A stretch of 64,000 nt of DNA from positions 60,575,068 to 60,639,067 of the forward strand of contig NC_061862.1 in NCBI RefSeq assembly GCF_907164915.1, read 5' to 3'. Position 1 is the first letter of the stretch; every line of letters starts with the position of its first letter. Positions 26,061 to 38,235 of this stretch are shown here, in pieces. The translations under genes and the position numbers were made by a program. This DNA is from Impatiens glandulifera. Lineage: Eukaryota; Streptophyta; Magnoliopsida; Ericales; Balsaminaceae. Under the pieces are notes generated by a model. It ran no database searches. It saw only the letters and a program-made list of their open reading frames with translations, and was not told the DNA's origin.

Positions 26061-26065
26061 CTTTT

Positions 26066-29000
26066 GATTTCGTAAAATACATTTTTCTCCCTCGATACAA
26101 CTCATATTTTATTTTGAAAAAATTCTTCGTCACCACGCAAATGTGGAGCAATTTAAAAAAAAACACAAAATCCCCAATAAGAGCAGAAGCACTGGTAGTC
26201 ATCTAAAGTAATTTTTAGAAGAAAAAAAATTACGCACAAATCCCCTAAAACTCCCAAACTCGATTTTTTAAGCAAAAACACCAAACTTATCTCTTTGGTA
26301 TTCAAAAATAAAGTTTCTTATTTTAAAACATTGTAGTCTATCTCCTAAGAATATCAAGAATATTTGTAAATAATTCTTTCTTTTAATTCATTGTTTGCAT
26401 TTTCAATTTCCAAATTATATATGTGTGATGTTTTTTTTTTTTTTTTTTTTTTTACCCAAAATCAATAAATCAATCTAAAATAAAAACATTCAATTTAATT
26501 CAATAAAATCATGTTATTGAACCCTTGTTCTAAGACAATGACTCGAGAACATGTGTATTGTTGTATAATAAATTAATGGGGTATTTCCATCCCTTTAAAC
26601 GTAATTTGGTTTGGTTAAAACAAATTATTCAAGTAATATTCACTATCTTCATTGATTTGATGATTGATGTTATGAATGTTGATTTGACGTTGGATTTTTG
26701 TTTTTATAATATAAATTAATGTTTGTTGTTTCGATTTTAGTGTGTTTTTAGGCACTATGTGCTCTTGGCTAAGGTTATTCGATCGAAAATCTTGCCCATG
26801 GCTTTGTTTTCGATTGAGAAAACCAACTTTGCCTTATTTCTAACTAAGGGTTGGAGCATTTGGCATGATTTATGACTGATGATCACCCAAGGCCATAAAA
26901 CTAGTCAACGACCGAGTTTTCTTTGCCTTGGCTAATTTTTCGATCGAGAAAAGTAGTCAGGCCTAGCCAGTGATCAAAATTTTTTGTTGTGGCCTAGTTT
27001 TCGATCGAAAAAATTAGCCATAGCATGTTTTATGATCATATTTTTAGCTAACGACCAATGATGCAGCCATCCGACCGAATTTTCTAGCCACACTTGACAT
27101 TTAATCGAGAATTTAGTCATGGACTAATTTTCGACTGCGAAAACTAGCCATGACTGTTTTTTCGACCCAAAATTTGGGTCGTACGGTCGAAAACGATGCC
27201 AACGACCGAAGAAACAAACCAGCTCGCCCATCCGGCCTTCCTACTACTTGAACCTGGTTCGGGTTGGTTCGACCAGTCCGGTTTAGTTCATAGGCTTTGT
27301 TTGTTTCCAAATTTTGTTTTATTTTGTGTGTTTTATTTATTTGTTTGTTTTAATTGTTTTTAAAAAATAAAAAATAAATAAATATAAAATGCCATTTTTA
27401 AATATTACTTTTAATAAAAACACAAAAATATTTGTTGATAAAAAGCAGGTATAACTGAAACTTAATATTTCATAACTTCCAATCTGCTTTCCAAAAAATA
27501 TGAAATAAATATATTTGTTATCACAAAAATAATTCCTATATAAATATCGATTTTCACATTTTTTTAATAATTTGATTTTTTCAATATGACTTTAACGTTT
27601 TTGAGATGTTTAAATATTTTTCCAATGCATTATTATGCATATTATGTTTATCTAACATTTTCTTTGCATGATTTTAGTTATTTGTAAGTTTACATGTCTT
27701 ATTCTTGTATTATTTGTTGTATTTATTTACATATTTATATTTGTTTATCACAAACATTAAAAGAGTCATATTCTTGATGATTTTTTTTATCACAGAATTA
27801 CATAATTAGTCTGTGTTCTTTGAACGGCTATATGCAAATCAAACTTAACACTAAGATTAGCATGGTAGGTTTAAGGAGAGTTAAGCAAATAAAAAAAAAG
27901 TAAAGTGTAAAATAATATTTTTTTTAAAGGACAAAAAATATAGTAGTAGAGTTTGTCTAACTAGACGAGTGTGAAGGGTAAAGCCAATGTCGACCCCAAG
28001 AATTGGGTTGTCCCAACCCTATGTAGAAAAACGTGAAAAGAAAATTTAACTTCCCTACTTTTTGGTAAAAAATTATTAAAAAAATTGTTTTTGATGAGAT
28101 TTGAACCCATACTTTTCATCATAAACCAATATGTTACACACTTTTATGTTAATTTTTTTTTAACTAAAACTCTTATTTTTTATTAAATGGGATGCCCGCC
28201 CTAGCTTGTGGGTTTGTTGGCTACCCCAGGGTCGAGCCCGAGTATAACATTGAAGCCTTTTTTCACACGTAACCAATCATCAAGCCTACAAAATAGAATC
28301 TTTTATTATTGGTGTTCATACACCAAGATTATCTTTTCCTAATTTCGCGAGAAAAATTATGTGACGTCTCTCTATCGTGAGATTTATTCTAAAAATCGAA
28401 AAATGTTAAAAGAGGCCTATGTCAACCTACCATTAATTTCCAATATCGACTGGAATTCGACTGGAAAGTAAATTATGAGGTTTGACTATAAAGTCTAATT
28501 TATTTTATAAGACTTTTCGATTTAAAAAAAGAATAATTTCTTTAAACTACGCATTTGATCCGTAAGTGTTATAAGGTGGAACGATCCTTTGCTAGGCTTC
28601 ATTGGCATTGGTTCTTGCCTACTGAGCTGGGCTGACTCAGCTGGGTTAGGCTTGGCTTGACTGGGTCGACTCGGTTGATTTTCGGCTAGCTCAATTTAAG
28701 GCATGTTTGATCCTTTTTTAAATAAATATATTATGTAATTAGTATTTAAACAACTTATTTATTTTAATAAAAGTACATTTCTGTAATTAGTCTTATAATT
28801 GTAATAAAAATTGTTACGATTAAGTTTTAAATTAACTATTTATTTTAATTCTATATAATATGTCCTTTAAATCAATTGCGGTTCAGATTATCAAATAATT
28901 CTCAATTATAAAATACATTGATTTCTTTCCTTCAAAAAATAGATTGATTTCTTTATCTCCAAATACTCTAAATAATAGTAGTTGAACAATCCGGTAAAAA

Positions 29001-29261
29001 GCTTCGGCACAATTGAAAATTAAAAAATGACACTCCAAATATGTATGAATTAATGCGGTTAAAATGTCTACGTTAAATCTTAAAATTTTATAAACAATTA
29101 ACTAGTTTTGATTTAGTAATTCACTTTTAAATCATATTTTTTTTTTTAATGTAGAAGGTTAGTATTACATCCTATAATCATAACTTTCACTTATATTTAA
29201 CTCGTGATTTTTGTTATAAAAATAAAACACTTTTACCACTTAAATTAACTCTTTTTTTTGA
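26066..29261. other. intergenic; no gene recognised
   Basis: Contains a T24 run near 26429-26452 and the palindrome-rich block at 26780-27200 listed separately. Around 27960-28260 a block with GATTTGAACCCATA and GGGTCGAGCCCGAG could be a degenerate small mobile element. 28590-28690 repeats GGCTGACT/GGCTTGACT-like strings. No open frame here has a recognisable domain. Confidence 0.45.
26780..27200. repeat. irregular repeats of a TTTTCGATCGAAAA palindrome
   Basis: The motif TTTTCGATCGARAA, exact or diverged, occurs about six times (near 26779, 26808, 26937, 26998, 27110 and 27128), usually beside GGCTA or TAGCCA. The intervals are irregular, roughly 20-130 bases. It looks like a decayed tandem array or the inner region of a non-autonomous element. 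No function assigned. Confidence 0.5.
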
Positions 29262-29400
29262 ATTAAGGAGAACTAGTATGATATCTATAGCCATGGTCAT
29301 GACCTCTCACTTCAACACAAAGTGCTTTCAAATGAAATCGAATTCTTGATTTTTTAGTCTCTTAAGCTGACTCTTACTACTGGGATACCTTGGTGGGTAC
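29262..29400 (-). repeat. possible tRNA-derived SINE fragment
   Basis: On the minus strand TATCCCAGTAGT (A-box-like) is followed about 43 bases later by AATTCGATTTC (weak B-box-like), near tRNA spacing, then by a tRNA-unrelated body. No poly(A) tail or target duplication is evident. The call is tentative. Confidence 0.3.
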
Positions 29401-31189
29401 CACTTAAACTAAGTTAGGATATAATATATATATATATATTCTTTTAAAACCTTTCTTTTAATATTGCTTATAGAGAGGAGGCCATAACTTTATTAAGCAT
29501 ATTTAGTTGCTTAAATATTTAAGAGCAGAAATATTTATTCTTTTTAAAAATATATTTTAATTATTATACAAAATATGATAATATTCAATTCTTATAAGTA
29601 AGGGCATTAAGAAGTGATATAGGTAAATATTTAATTCAAGTAAAACAAATTATTTAGTTATAACTATCATTCTTAATATTTAAAAAATTTGTTAATATAT
29701 ATATATATATAAAATAGCCTATTTCTTAAAATTTTATTTAAAAATAAAATAAAAACACTGTTATATTATATATACATACTTTTTTTGGAAAATACTCCAT
29801 CATGTGATATCAAATTGCAAAAGTCTAGGTCAACTTGGTGTTCCTCCTATTTCTTATGGAGAATGCATTTAATGGCTGAAACTATGAATTGTATATAGAG
29901 GGTGCATTTAATAAAGGAATCTCCCCAACCTGATTGAGGCAGACAGAGCTTTCTAATAAGTATGTCTAACAAGGTTTGATTCCATCACCTAGCTAGCTAG
30001 ATGAGCAAAGATTTATTTATTTATTTATTATTATATTGGATCCAGTTTAGTGATGGTTGAATAAGAAAGTACAGTTTGAGATATAGGTCATCATATGTTA
30101 TAATGTATATATATATATGTTAAAAATTAAAATGGGAAGCATTAGCAGCAACAGCAAGTGGGCATTATCATATTCCATTTTGGCTGGCTTAAATGACCAT
30201 TATATATATATATATATATATATATTTTCCATATTGGCTTGCTAACTTAAGTGGCCATTGCCTTCAGCCTAGGGTTGTAATTAGAATTAAATAGGTCAGA
30301 TCAATGAATATGTTATTTGCTCCCTGCCTAGCTCCCGCCCATGCCCCCACCCATTCCATGGTTCTGAACTATTGGTGGTAGGGCCATGGGATCCACCTGT
30401 TATCCCAATCTCTCAGAAGCCTTTTAATTCTATGTATATAGATAGATAGATAGATAGATAGGGATTTGAACTGACCTGGATCGACTTATAACAAACATAT
30501 TCAGGTGTGTGGAGGTTAGCTAGCTAGCTGAGAACAAGTCAACAAAGATCTTCTTTCATTGTTTGTTTCTGTCTCCAATTAATTGTTCATCCATTCAATA
30601 TTTGAAAGAATTTATTTAAACAAGTGGGTTGGGTTTATAATTTATGAGAAAATTTCAAAATCCGTCACATTGTGCATTAAAATTCTTTTGAAAATCTTGC
30701 AATAATTATAATAGTGATTATTGAAAATTACAATGAACTTGTCATCTCTCAAGTCATGAGATCTAATGTGGCAAGACAGATAGACACATGACTGGCACAT
30801 GTGGCTGGCTGGATGGCTATTGCAGATTATGTGGGGGATTTGGATGCCCATCCCCCTGCCCAACACTCCACGTGGATATGGGTTCAACTCCACATCAGCA
30901 GTTAGCGGTCCCTCACAGCACATGTCCAACGACTGTCTGCGAGGAGCTTTTTTTCTATTGCATGTGATCCATATATCTCATAGATATGGATATTAATTGA
31001 AAATAGTCTTACAACTTTTTTTGATTGTTTATGTATAATGTTGTTCGGTAATAATTTTGAGGATTTGATTTTTTTAGTTAAAAATACTTATAAAATATTA
31101 ATATATTTTCTTTAAAAAGGTCCGTGTATATTAAAATTGATAAAAATCGTTTGAACATAACGACAAAAATATTGCATTAAGAGAAAAAA
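29401..31189. other. intergenic; microsatellites and a GC-richer block
   Basis: (TA)n at about 30202-30225, (GATA)5 at 30441-30460 and TAGCTAGCTAGCT near 30515. A GC-richer block at 30775-30960 contains CCACGTGG (near 30870), a G-box/ABRE-like core, but no gene start is visible downstream on either strand. Open frames at 30642-30929 and 30799-30996 overlap in opposite directions and lack motifs. Confidence 0.5.
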
Positions 31190-31559
31190 AAATAAAAAAA
31201 AATATAAAAACGTTACTCCATAGGTTTTTGAGCTCGTAAGTCATCGAGAAGAATAATTAACTCCCAAACGGACTCTACCGAGTTTCCGGAATTTATCTCA
31301 GAAAGCATCATAATAATAGCAATATGAATGATACGCAATGAACAACAACGATCAGTGAAAGTGGGACAATTTCTCTTCAATCAGATAGTCCATCAACTTT
31401 TAGGAAGACCTAGTAGCTCAGGATCTCTAAGAATTGGGATGGTAACCCAATTATGTAGGCCTACCATATTAGCCGCACCAATCCAAATTTTTCAAAAACT
31501 ACCCAAACACTCGGACATCACCCAATGAATCCGAGTGATACTCCACAAAATACTCTAGA

Positions 31560-32285
31560 TACTAGTCACCCCTTGTAGCACTGCCTCTTTCCTGTAAGCA
31601 CCTTAACCTCAAGCTACTGGATTCCAGCTAGTCTTGATAGTTCAATAGTGCATGGCAGCTGGTATAGATGAATAAAGGCGGACCGCTTGAACGGGACCTA
31701 TTCTCGGCGGCAAAGCGGAATAATCAAGGGGCCGACTGATGAGTGCCTTTTTAGCCTTTATCAAAAGGCTCTCATGTGGAGCTAACATGGCTGGCTACAT
31801 ACAAGTATAGCCATGAGACGGGCCTTTATCATATATAAGGCGGTTAGAGGCCGCAGCGGGACTACCAATGGTAAGTTTACTATTGGTTTTCTTATGAAGA
31901 TAGAAAATGGAGTAGTACCCTTTACAGGTTCCATCAGAACAATTCTTTATTTTTCAGGTGCTTGCAAGCCGATTGACTGACCGCCTAACCACTTTTGCCT
32001 CTCGTGGGAAGTCACCAGATGAAGGAGCTTGCTAAGGAGATTTCTCTGGTTGAAAGAGCTGGGAGATGACTAGAAGGAAATCTTCTTCAAAAGAAGGATG
32101 GATTCCGGCACAAAAGCAGCGAATTCTCTTGCTGCGCTTACGCTTATTCCGACAACAGATTCATCGGTCACTAGATGCATGCTAACAGACAAGAAGAAAG
32201 TCATTAGGTAGGTAAGCAAGCAGCCCTGGTGCCACTTAGAAAGGTGAACATCTGGGCAAGGGAAAGCGCAGTGCACCTGGTGCAA
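31560..32285. other. GC-richer insertion in the LINE, possible mitochondrial DNA (NUMT)
   Basis: Base composition shifts abruptly to roughly half G+C, against about 30 percent around it. It lacks the poly-A/T runs of its flanks and contains strings such as GCGGACCGCTTGAACGGGAC and GGCGGTTAGAGGCCGCAG, which look like angiosperm mitochondrial intergenic DNA. LINE-derived sequence is recognisable on both sides, so it inserted after the LINE. No organellar gene could be identified, so the origin is an inference from composition and style. A search against plant mitochondrial genomes would decide it. Confidence 0.42.
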
Positions 32286-33194
32286 ATGGCTTTATGAATG
32301 TATAACCACGCTGCCTGTATGAACAAACAAACTTTGTACAACCAACTTACGTGAAAAAGATTCTCATTCATGTCTTGCCAACGCATGATGTTATGTTCAG
32401 ATGGGGACACTTGTTTGCATCCTAACAAAAGTACAACTCTATTATGGAACGAACTATCCATAACGTTTAATCTCCTTCTATATCTAATTAATCCAGTGAA
32501 ACTACTAGATCGATGATCAAACATGACCTTAACTGTGGCATTTCTATATATAGCAATGTAAGTAAGCTTAGGATACGTCATAGTTTTGACACTACACCAA
32601 ATATTGTCCACAATGAATCTAGATTGCTCATGAAAACTTTTCCACATAGAATAAATTCTCCTCCAGTTTTTACACCCCGCTGGATAATTAGACATTTTGT
32701 GAACCAATAAGACCAATCATAACCATACTTACATTTGATCATCGATTCCCAAAGACTATTCGGCTCCGTGGCAAATTTATAGTACCATTTTGATAAAAGA
32801 GCCTTATTAAAGGAAATAAGATCTCGAATATCCAAACCTCATTGATCTTTAAAACATTTAACCTTATCCCAACTAACTAAATGACAAAACGATGAGTTAG
32901 AAGATCCCGATAAAAATTTACACATTATTCTCTCCATTTTCATAACCACACTATTGAGAATAATGAATAAAGACATCATATATATGATCATAGATGAAAA
33001 CACAGTCTTAATGAGGATTAACCGACCCCTTTTGAGATTATTTTACTTTTTTGTCTAGACAGTTTACATTCCATTTTAGTGATAATCAGGTCCCAAGAGA
33101 CATTGGATCGTAATTTATAACCTAATGGAATACCAAGGTATGTTGATGGAAGATCACCAATTCTAAACCCCAATACATTTGCCAACATCATCCT

Positions 33195-33896
33195 CATAGT
33201 TTTAAAATACGTGGTCGAACCGGCGGTTCCACCGATCTGACCGCTAACCGGTTAGATGAACGGTCCGACTTCTTACTATAATACAGTTACCTTACGAGCC
33301 GGTCAAAATCCGGTCAGACTGAACAGTTCAACTGAAAATCTAAATCAAAATTTTCCGGTTCGAAAGGTTATCTTCAACCTGATGTGTTTCTCTTTCTCTC
33401 CCTCTATGATTGTGGTCGCTCTAGTCCGTTCCAAATAGACAGGACAACCATTATCCCCAAAGACTAAGATCGTATCAGTTCTGATCCGATTGGTTCTAAA
33501 CTTGGCGGCCTGTGATAACTCTGAGCAAATATCAAAGATGAATACAGCGGCCTATGATAGTTTCAGGCAAATATCAAAGATAACTAGTGAGAGAGAGAAA
33601 AATGAAAGATGTAAAGAAAAATATACAAAATTAAAAATATTAATAATAAATAAATTTACAGTAAAATATATTAAATTATGTTGTCAATTGTCAATCAAAT
33701 CTATAATTAATGAGGATAACATTTTTTTCTATTTCATCATTACCATATTTCATTTTCCCCATAATTCAACCATTAATGTCATAATATATTAAAAAAATAA
33801 AAAATGTTCTGACCGGTGGTCGGACCGGTAGAACCATTCAGACTGGTATTCGTCTTAGAATCTGAATCGGTAACTGAAACAATTTTCAAAACCTTG
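33195..33896. mobile_element. 702-bp hAT-type MITE nested in the LINE
   Basis: The element begins CATAGTTTTAAAAT and ends, in reverse complement, CAAGGTTTTGAAAAT, giving short terminal inverted repeats with CA/TG ends. A perfect 8-bp duplication ATCATCCT flanks it (33187-33194, 33897-33904). Both subterminal regions are rich in ACCGGT-type strings. The interior is AT-rich and encodes nothing recognisable. Removing one duplication and the element brings together LINE reverse transcriptase sequence, which independently supports the boundaries. Confidence 0.88.
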
Positions 33897-34280
33897 ATCA
33901 TCCTTCTTCTATTCGAAATAGGATTTGAGAAAAAAATGTCTAACTTATTAAAATTCACTTAAAGACCAAAACATACACCGAATAGACATAAAAATCCCGA
34001 AGGTGTTTAAAATTCTTGTAAGTAACTTGAACCATGCAGAATTTGTCATCAGAAAAAAACAAATGTGATATAGAAAAATGATATCTTCTTGGCCCACAAC
34101 TTACTCCACGGATGAGTCCCAATTTTTCAGCGAACACAATTATTTTTTAGAGACCTTTCATAACAATAAAGAACAAGAAAGAAGAGAGTGGATCACCTTG
34201 TCTAATCACTCGGGAACTCTCAAAATATCTCTGAGAACTACTATTAACAATAAAATAAAAACTTAACCGTCGAAATTCAA

Positions 34281-36009
34281 ACAAACTACAAAGGATTAAA
34301 AGTCTAAAGTTTGATTTACATTAAGGGAGTCCAAATTGAAGCCTCCTAACAATGCTAGATCCTTCTAACTTTCTGTATAAATTCTATTTAAAATAATAAT
34401 AATAATTTTATCTTTATTAAATAATATGGTTAATTAGTTAATTTGTTATTTCGACTCAATTTGATTCCATTAATCTAAACAAACAACTAATTAAATGAGA
34501 TAATTTGTATTTGTATTTATTTGTGTATTTAGAGATTAATTCTAATATTTAAGATTGTGGGTATGAAATACGATATTTCTTTGATGAATCACGACTCTAG
34601 ATTTTTTTTGTATGGCAGGTAAAGATGCGAGTTGTTCTCACTCAAATGAATTTGAATAAAACATTATTAAGCAACAACAAATGTCAAGTTCGTGGACACT
34701 AGATGAGAAAAAGAGAAAGGTTCACAAGTCTTTGTCTTAGATTCATATTTAGTTGTCGAATAATATTCTAATGATGTTTTTGAAAAAGACAAGTATTGTT
34801 AGATTATGTTGTATCTAGAATAACTATGTATAACAAAATGTCTCAACAAAGCGTTGCATCTACACCAACAATTCAAAAAAATTCTAATACTTTTAGAAAA
34901 ATGTATGTTTTTTGCCGTGTCATAAATGGGCCCCAATACTTCAAAATTCTCAATGTAAATTTTTTACAATTGTGGACTCCTTTTCTACAAGAATCTACAA
35001 TTTGATTTCCAAGAAAATAACATGTGATTTTTTTCACTTCACATTTGTGTTCTTCTTGTGATCGGGACGTGTTTGTGGTTATGTTGTCACAACCTTGTCT
35101 AAAACATAATGGACGTTTAAAATCATCTCTAAACAAGGAATATAAACCATTGGATTAGACACATGTTAGGACAATCACAAGAGCAAAAGGGTTTTGGACT
35201 TAGAATGCATGTGTAATAATCCACTCAAAATAATCAATAGACAACTACGTTCGAGTATAGACTAACCATCAGGACAGTCGCATAAGACATAGCATCGTAG
35301 ACCCTTTCCTAATGTGTATCAAGCACTGAGCCCTTAAAAATAAATCTTTGATTTTCATTACTTTAGTTTCTTTGTGAATTAAACTAAAGTGGTGACTCTT
35401 GAAGTCAATTAACTTATTACGTCTTAGTTTGTATTAATCTAAAACATGTACGGGCCAAATGAAAAAGTTTATACTATAGAACTTTATTTTGGTTCTTCAT
35501 CTCTAAAACAAGATAACTTTTGAAAGGATAGTCTTTATGTCTACTTTTTACGAGATTTGAGAGGAATGTAAGTAAAGGAGTTCTATAACATAACTTTTGT
35601 AGAAAAGTTTTTTTCCTAAAATGTGCACCCGAGGTTGTGTCACCATTGAAGTCCTTCATGAAGGATAGGTAAAGCATGGGACCAACCAATTTTTGGATTG
35701 TATGAACCATCCTTAAAGACGGGGCATTCGAATGAAAAACTAACTAGTATAACAGTTCCTTCCGAAGAAACAAAAGGGCATTTGAAACGGGTGGATGAAA
35801 TAAAACGCGTATTTCTACATGCATTATTCTCTAAAGAGAAGAGGTATTATTTTATTAGTCATTATGAGGGTCTTATAGATGGCCTTATTGCTTGAAGGAG
35901 AACACAAGAAAATGGTTCTAAAAGTGAACACAAAGATAGAACAAAGTCAAGAAAACCTTGAAAATTTTACAAGTATTAAAAAAGAGGGCCATATAATATT
36001 TGAGTATTA
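34281..36009. other. unassigned intergenic DNA
   Basis: Less AT-rich than average but with no recognisable protein. The open frame at 35698-35895 (65 aa) and the minus frame at 35474-35710 (78 aa) show no motif. A string near 35150-35200 vaguely recalls gypsy gag ends, but not enough to call. Confidence 0.4.
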
Positions 36010-36014
36010 GAAAC

Positions 36015-36281
36015 TATTATAATGGAATGCGTGAGAATGATGTAAACAATAAGAAGGACAGAGATTTAACGTGGTTCACCAAGATAGAACTTGGCTACGT
36101 CCACCCAGAAGAGAGAGATTATTATTGAGAATATTGTTTTACAAAGATGATATGAACAACTAGGGTTATAACACGAGTTTATATAACACTCGGTCCCCTG
36201 AAACCCTAATACAAAAACCCTAACAAATAGAGAATTGGGCCGGCCCATTAAGAAGACCCAACTATTCAAGTCTATTCAACA
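36015..36281 (-). repeat. 3' LTR of the integrase-deleted Copia element
   Basis: 267 bp, starting TGTTGAATAGACTTG on the minus strand at 36281. It contains the conserved GTGGTTCACCAAGATAGAAC on the plus strand. Its distal end carries four substitutions relative to the 5' LTR terminus. Confidence 0.93.
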
Positions 36282-36307
36282 AATCTCCACCTTGACTTGA
36301 ATTCTCT

Positions 36308-36622
36308 CAGATGTCCCAGGTGCATTAGTCAATGCCCAGATTTCCCAAATACATTCGTCAATGTCAGATGGCCCAGATGCACTCGCCAGTGCCGGATGGC
36401 CCAGATGCACTCACCGGTGCCGGATGGACCAGATGCACTCGCTGGTGCCAGATGGCCCAGATGCACTCGCCGGTGTCAGATGACCCAGATGTATTAGTCA
36501 ATACTAGATGGCCCATATGCATTCGTCAATACCAGATGACCTAGATGCATTAGTCAATGCCCAAACGACCCAGATGCATTAGTCAATGCCCAGATGGCCC
36601 GGATGCATTAGTCAATTCCCAG
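36308..36622. repeat. 28-bp minisatellite inside the Copia 3' region
   Basis: Roughly 11 copies of a 28-29-bp unit such as GCATTAGTCAATGCCCAGAT plus GGCCCAGAT run without gaps between the RNase H end and the 3' LTR. The middle copies have shifted toward GCACTCGCCGGTGCC, giving two sequence classes. Plus-strand open frames through it are by-products of the periodicity. There are no spacers, so this is not a CRISPR array. Confidence 0.93.
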
Positions 36623-36639
36623 ATGTTCAATCTTCTCTA

Positions 36640-38113
36640 TCTCTCTCTTCTAAATTTTCCCCTAGGGCAACTAACAGTTTTTAACGTTAAGCAAGTCCAA
36701 ACAATGTTGGAACTTGCTATGAGGAACTGGCTTGGTGAACATATCATCAGGATTGTCAGCAGTTCTTACCTTTTTCACATTTATCCTCTTCTCAGTCCTT
36801 AGGAAATGATATCGCACGTCAATATGCTTAGTCCGTTCATGATGAACTTGATCTTTGGCTAATCATATAGCACTCAGACTATCATAGAAGACAATTGCTT
36901 AATCCTGATGTAGGCCCAGATCACTAATTAGTCCTTTCAGCCATATTCCCGCTTTAGCAACTTCTATTAATGCCATATACTCTGCTTTTGTTGTAGACAG
37001 AGTCACAGTAGGTTGCAGAGTCGCTTTCCAACTAACAACTAAGCCCCCAAGAATAAATACATAATCAGTCATAGATCTCCTACTATCAATTTCTCCAGCA
37101 TAATCAGAATCTGAATACCCAGTAATCAGACATTGTGTATCACCTCCATATATGAGACCAACATCAAAAGTTCCCCGTAGATACCTGAATATCCTCTTCA
37201 CAGCTTGTCAATGCTCCTTCCCTGGTTGTACCATAAATCTGCTCACAACACTCACTACATGTGCCAGATCTGGTCTTGTACAAACCATAGCATACATCAA
37301 ACTCCCTACTGCACTAGAATAAGGAACTCGAGTTATATACTTTTTTTCTTCATCTGTCTAAGGAGCAAACAAAGTAGTAAGATGAATATTAGCAGCACAG
37401 GGTGTATCTATAAATTTAGTTGATGACATCCCAAACCTTGACATCACCTTCTCAATGTAACCTTTTTGTGATAAGAAAAGTTTTTTCTGGCCTCTATCTT
37501 TAAGAATCTCCATTCCTAGAATTTTCCGAACTGCTCCTAGATCTTTCATCTCAAACTCAGCATTTAGAAGATCCTTTAGCTTCTGAACATCTGTTTTGCT
37601 CTTTGTTGCTACCAACATGTCATCTACATACAGGACTAGGTAGATGAATGAGTCATCCTTCAACTTGTTGTAATACACACAACAGTCATATGCACTCCTC
37701 TTGTAGTTAAGAGACATCATAAAGTTGTCAAACCTCTTATACCACTGCCTTGGAAACTGTTTAAGTCCGTATAAAAACTTCTTCAACTTGCAAACATATT
37801 TTTCCTTTCCTAGAACTTGGAAACCTTCTAGCTGAGTCATGTATATTTCTTCCTCTAACTCTCCATGTAGAAAGACTGTTTTCACATCAAGTTGTTCGAG
37901 CTCCAAATCCTGATGTGTCACTATTGCTAGTAACACTCTTATAGAAGTATGTTTGACTACTAGTGAGAAAATTTCGTTATAGTCTACTCCATCCTTCTGA
38001 TTGAACCCCCTTGTAACAACTCGAGCCTTAAACTTGACTCCTTCAACAACTGTTATACCTTCCTTTTTCTTGAAAACCCATTTGCAGGTAATAACCTTTC
38101 TCCCTGTAGGCAA
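36640..38113 (-). pseudogene. Copia reverse transcriptase and RNase H (broken)
   Basis: 38113-37358 encodes 251 residues of RVT_2 reverse transcriptase: CKWVFKKKEG, QLDVKTVFLHGELEEEIYM, YGLKQFPRQW and LYVDDMLVA with the YVDD catalytic site. 37201-36899 encodes RNase H with GYSDSDYAGEIDSRRSMTDY and TTKAEYMAL, followed after a stop by [13 protein letters not shown] and [10 protein letters not shown]. The frame is interrupted near 37205-37357 and again at 36899. The protein is probably not made intact. Confidence 0.9.
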
Positions 38114-38235
38114 AGAGACTAACTCCCAAGTATGATCTTTGTGAAGTCATTCCATCTCATCTCCCATTGTTGTGAATCACTACGCATCTTCAAACCCGGA
38201 TACAGCTTCTTTGTAAGTGGATGGTACAAACGTAT

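Larger units (their letters stand above)
21195..26065 (+). mobile_element. young full-length Ty1/Copia LTR retrotransposon
   Basis: LTRs of 235 bp lie at 21200-21434 and 25826-26060 and differ at 3 positions (about 1.3 percent). A perfect 5-bp target duplication CTTTT flanks the element (21195-21199, 26061-26065). A PBS (TGGTATTAGAGC, 11 of 12 bases of the initiator tRNA-Met site) follows the 5' LTR directly at 21435-21446. A purine tract GCGGGAGGA (25817-25825) abuts the 3' LTR. The polyprotein reading order protease, integrase, RT, RNase H defines Copia. The LTRs begin TG but end CT rather than the usual CA. The low LTR divergence implies recent insertion. Confidence 0.95.
31190..34280 (-). 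mobile_element. L1-type LINE remnant, truncated and interrupted by two insertions
   Basis: The minus strand reads, in gene order, RVIRQGDPLSSFLF (near 34200), ISHLFFSDD (the F-x-DD reverse transcriptase site near 34050) and FSNPISNRRR (near 33920). After the 33195-33896 insertion comes NVLGFRIGDLPSTYLGIPLG (near 33180) and SKGGRLILIKTVFSS. Then come DIRDLISFNKALLSKWYYKF with EPNSLWESMI (about 32835-32720) and a diverged C-terminal zf-RVT-like region. This is the canonical order of plant L1 ORF2. The endonuclease domain expected upstream (above 34280) was not found. Stops and frameshifts make it a pseudogene. A GC-rich block interrupts the C-terminal part at about 31560-32285. Confidence 0.82.

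Noticed and set aside
30326..30350. TGCCTAGCTCCCGCCCATGCC resembling miR160
   Set aside because: Several mismatches in the middle and no complementary star arm within 200 bases on either side, so no precursor hairpin.
35698..35895. 65-aa frame after the unassigned 34-36 kb block
   Set aside because: Charged and not obviously random, but no family recognised and no flanking gene signals; kept as unassigned DNA.
36308..36622. Regular 28-bp repeats as a CRISPR-like array
   Set aside because: Units abut without unique spacers, drift gradually in sequence, and lie inside a plant retrotransposon.
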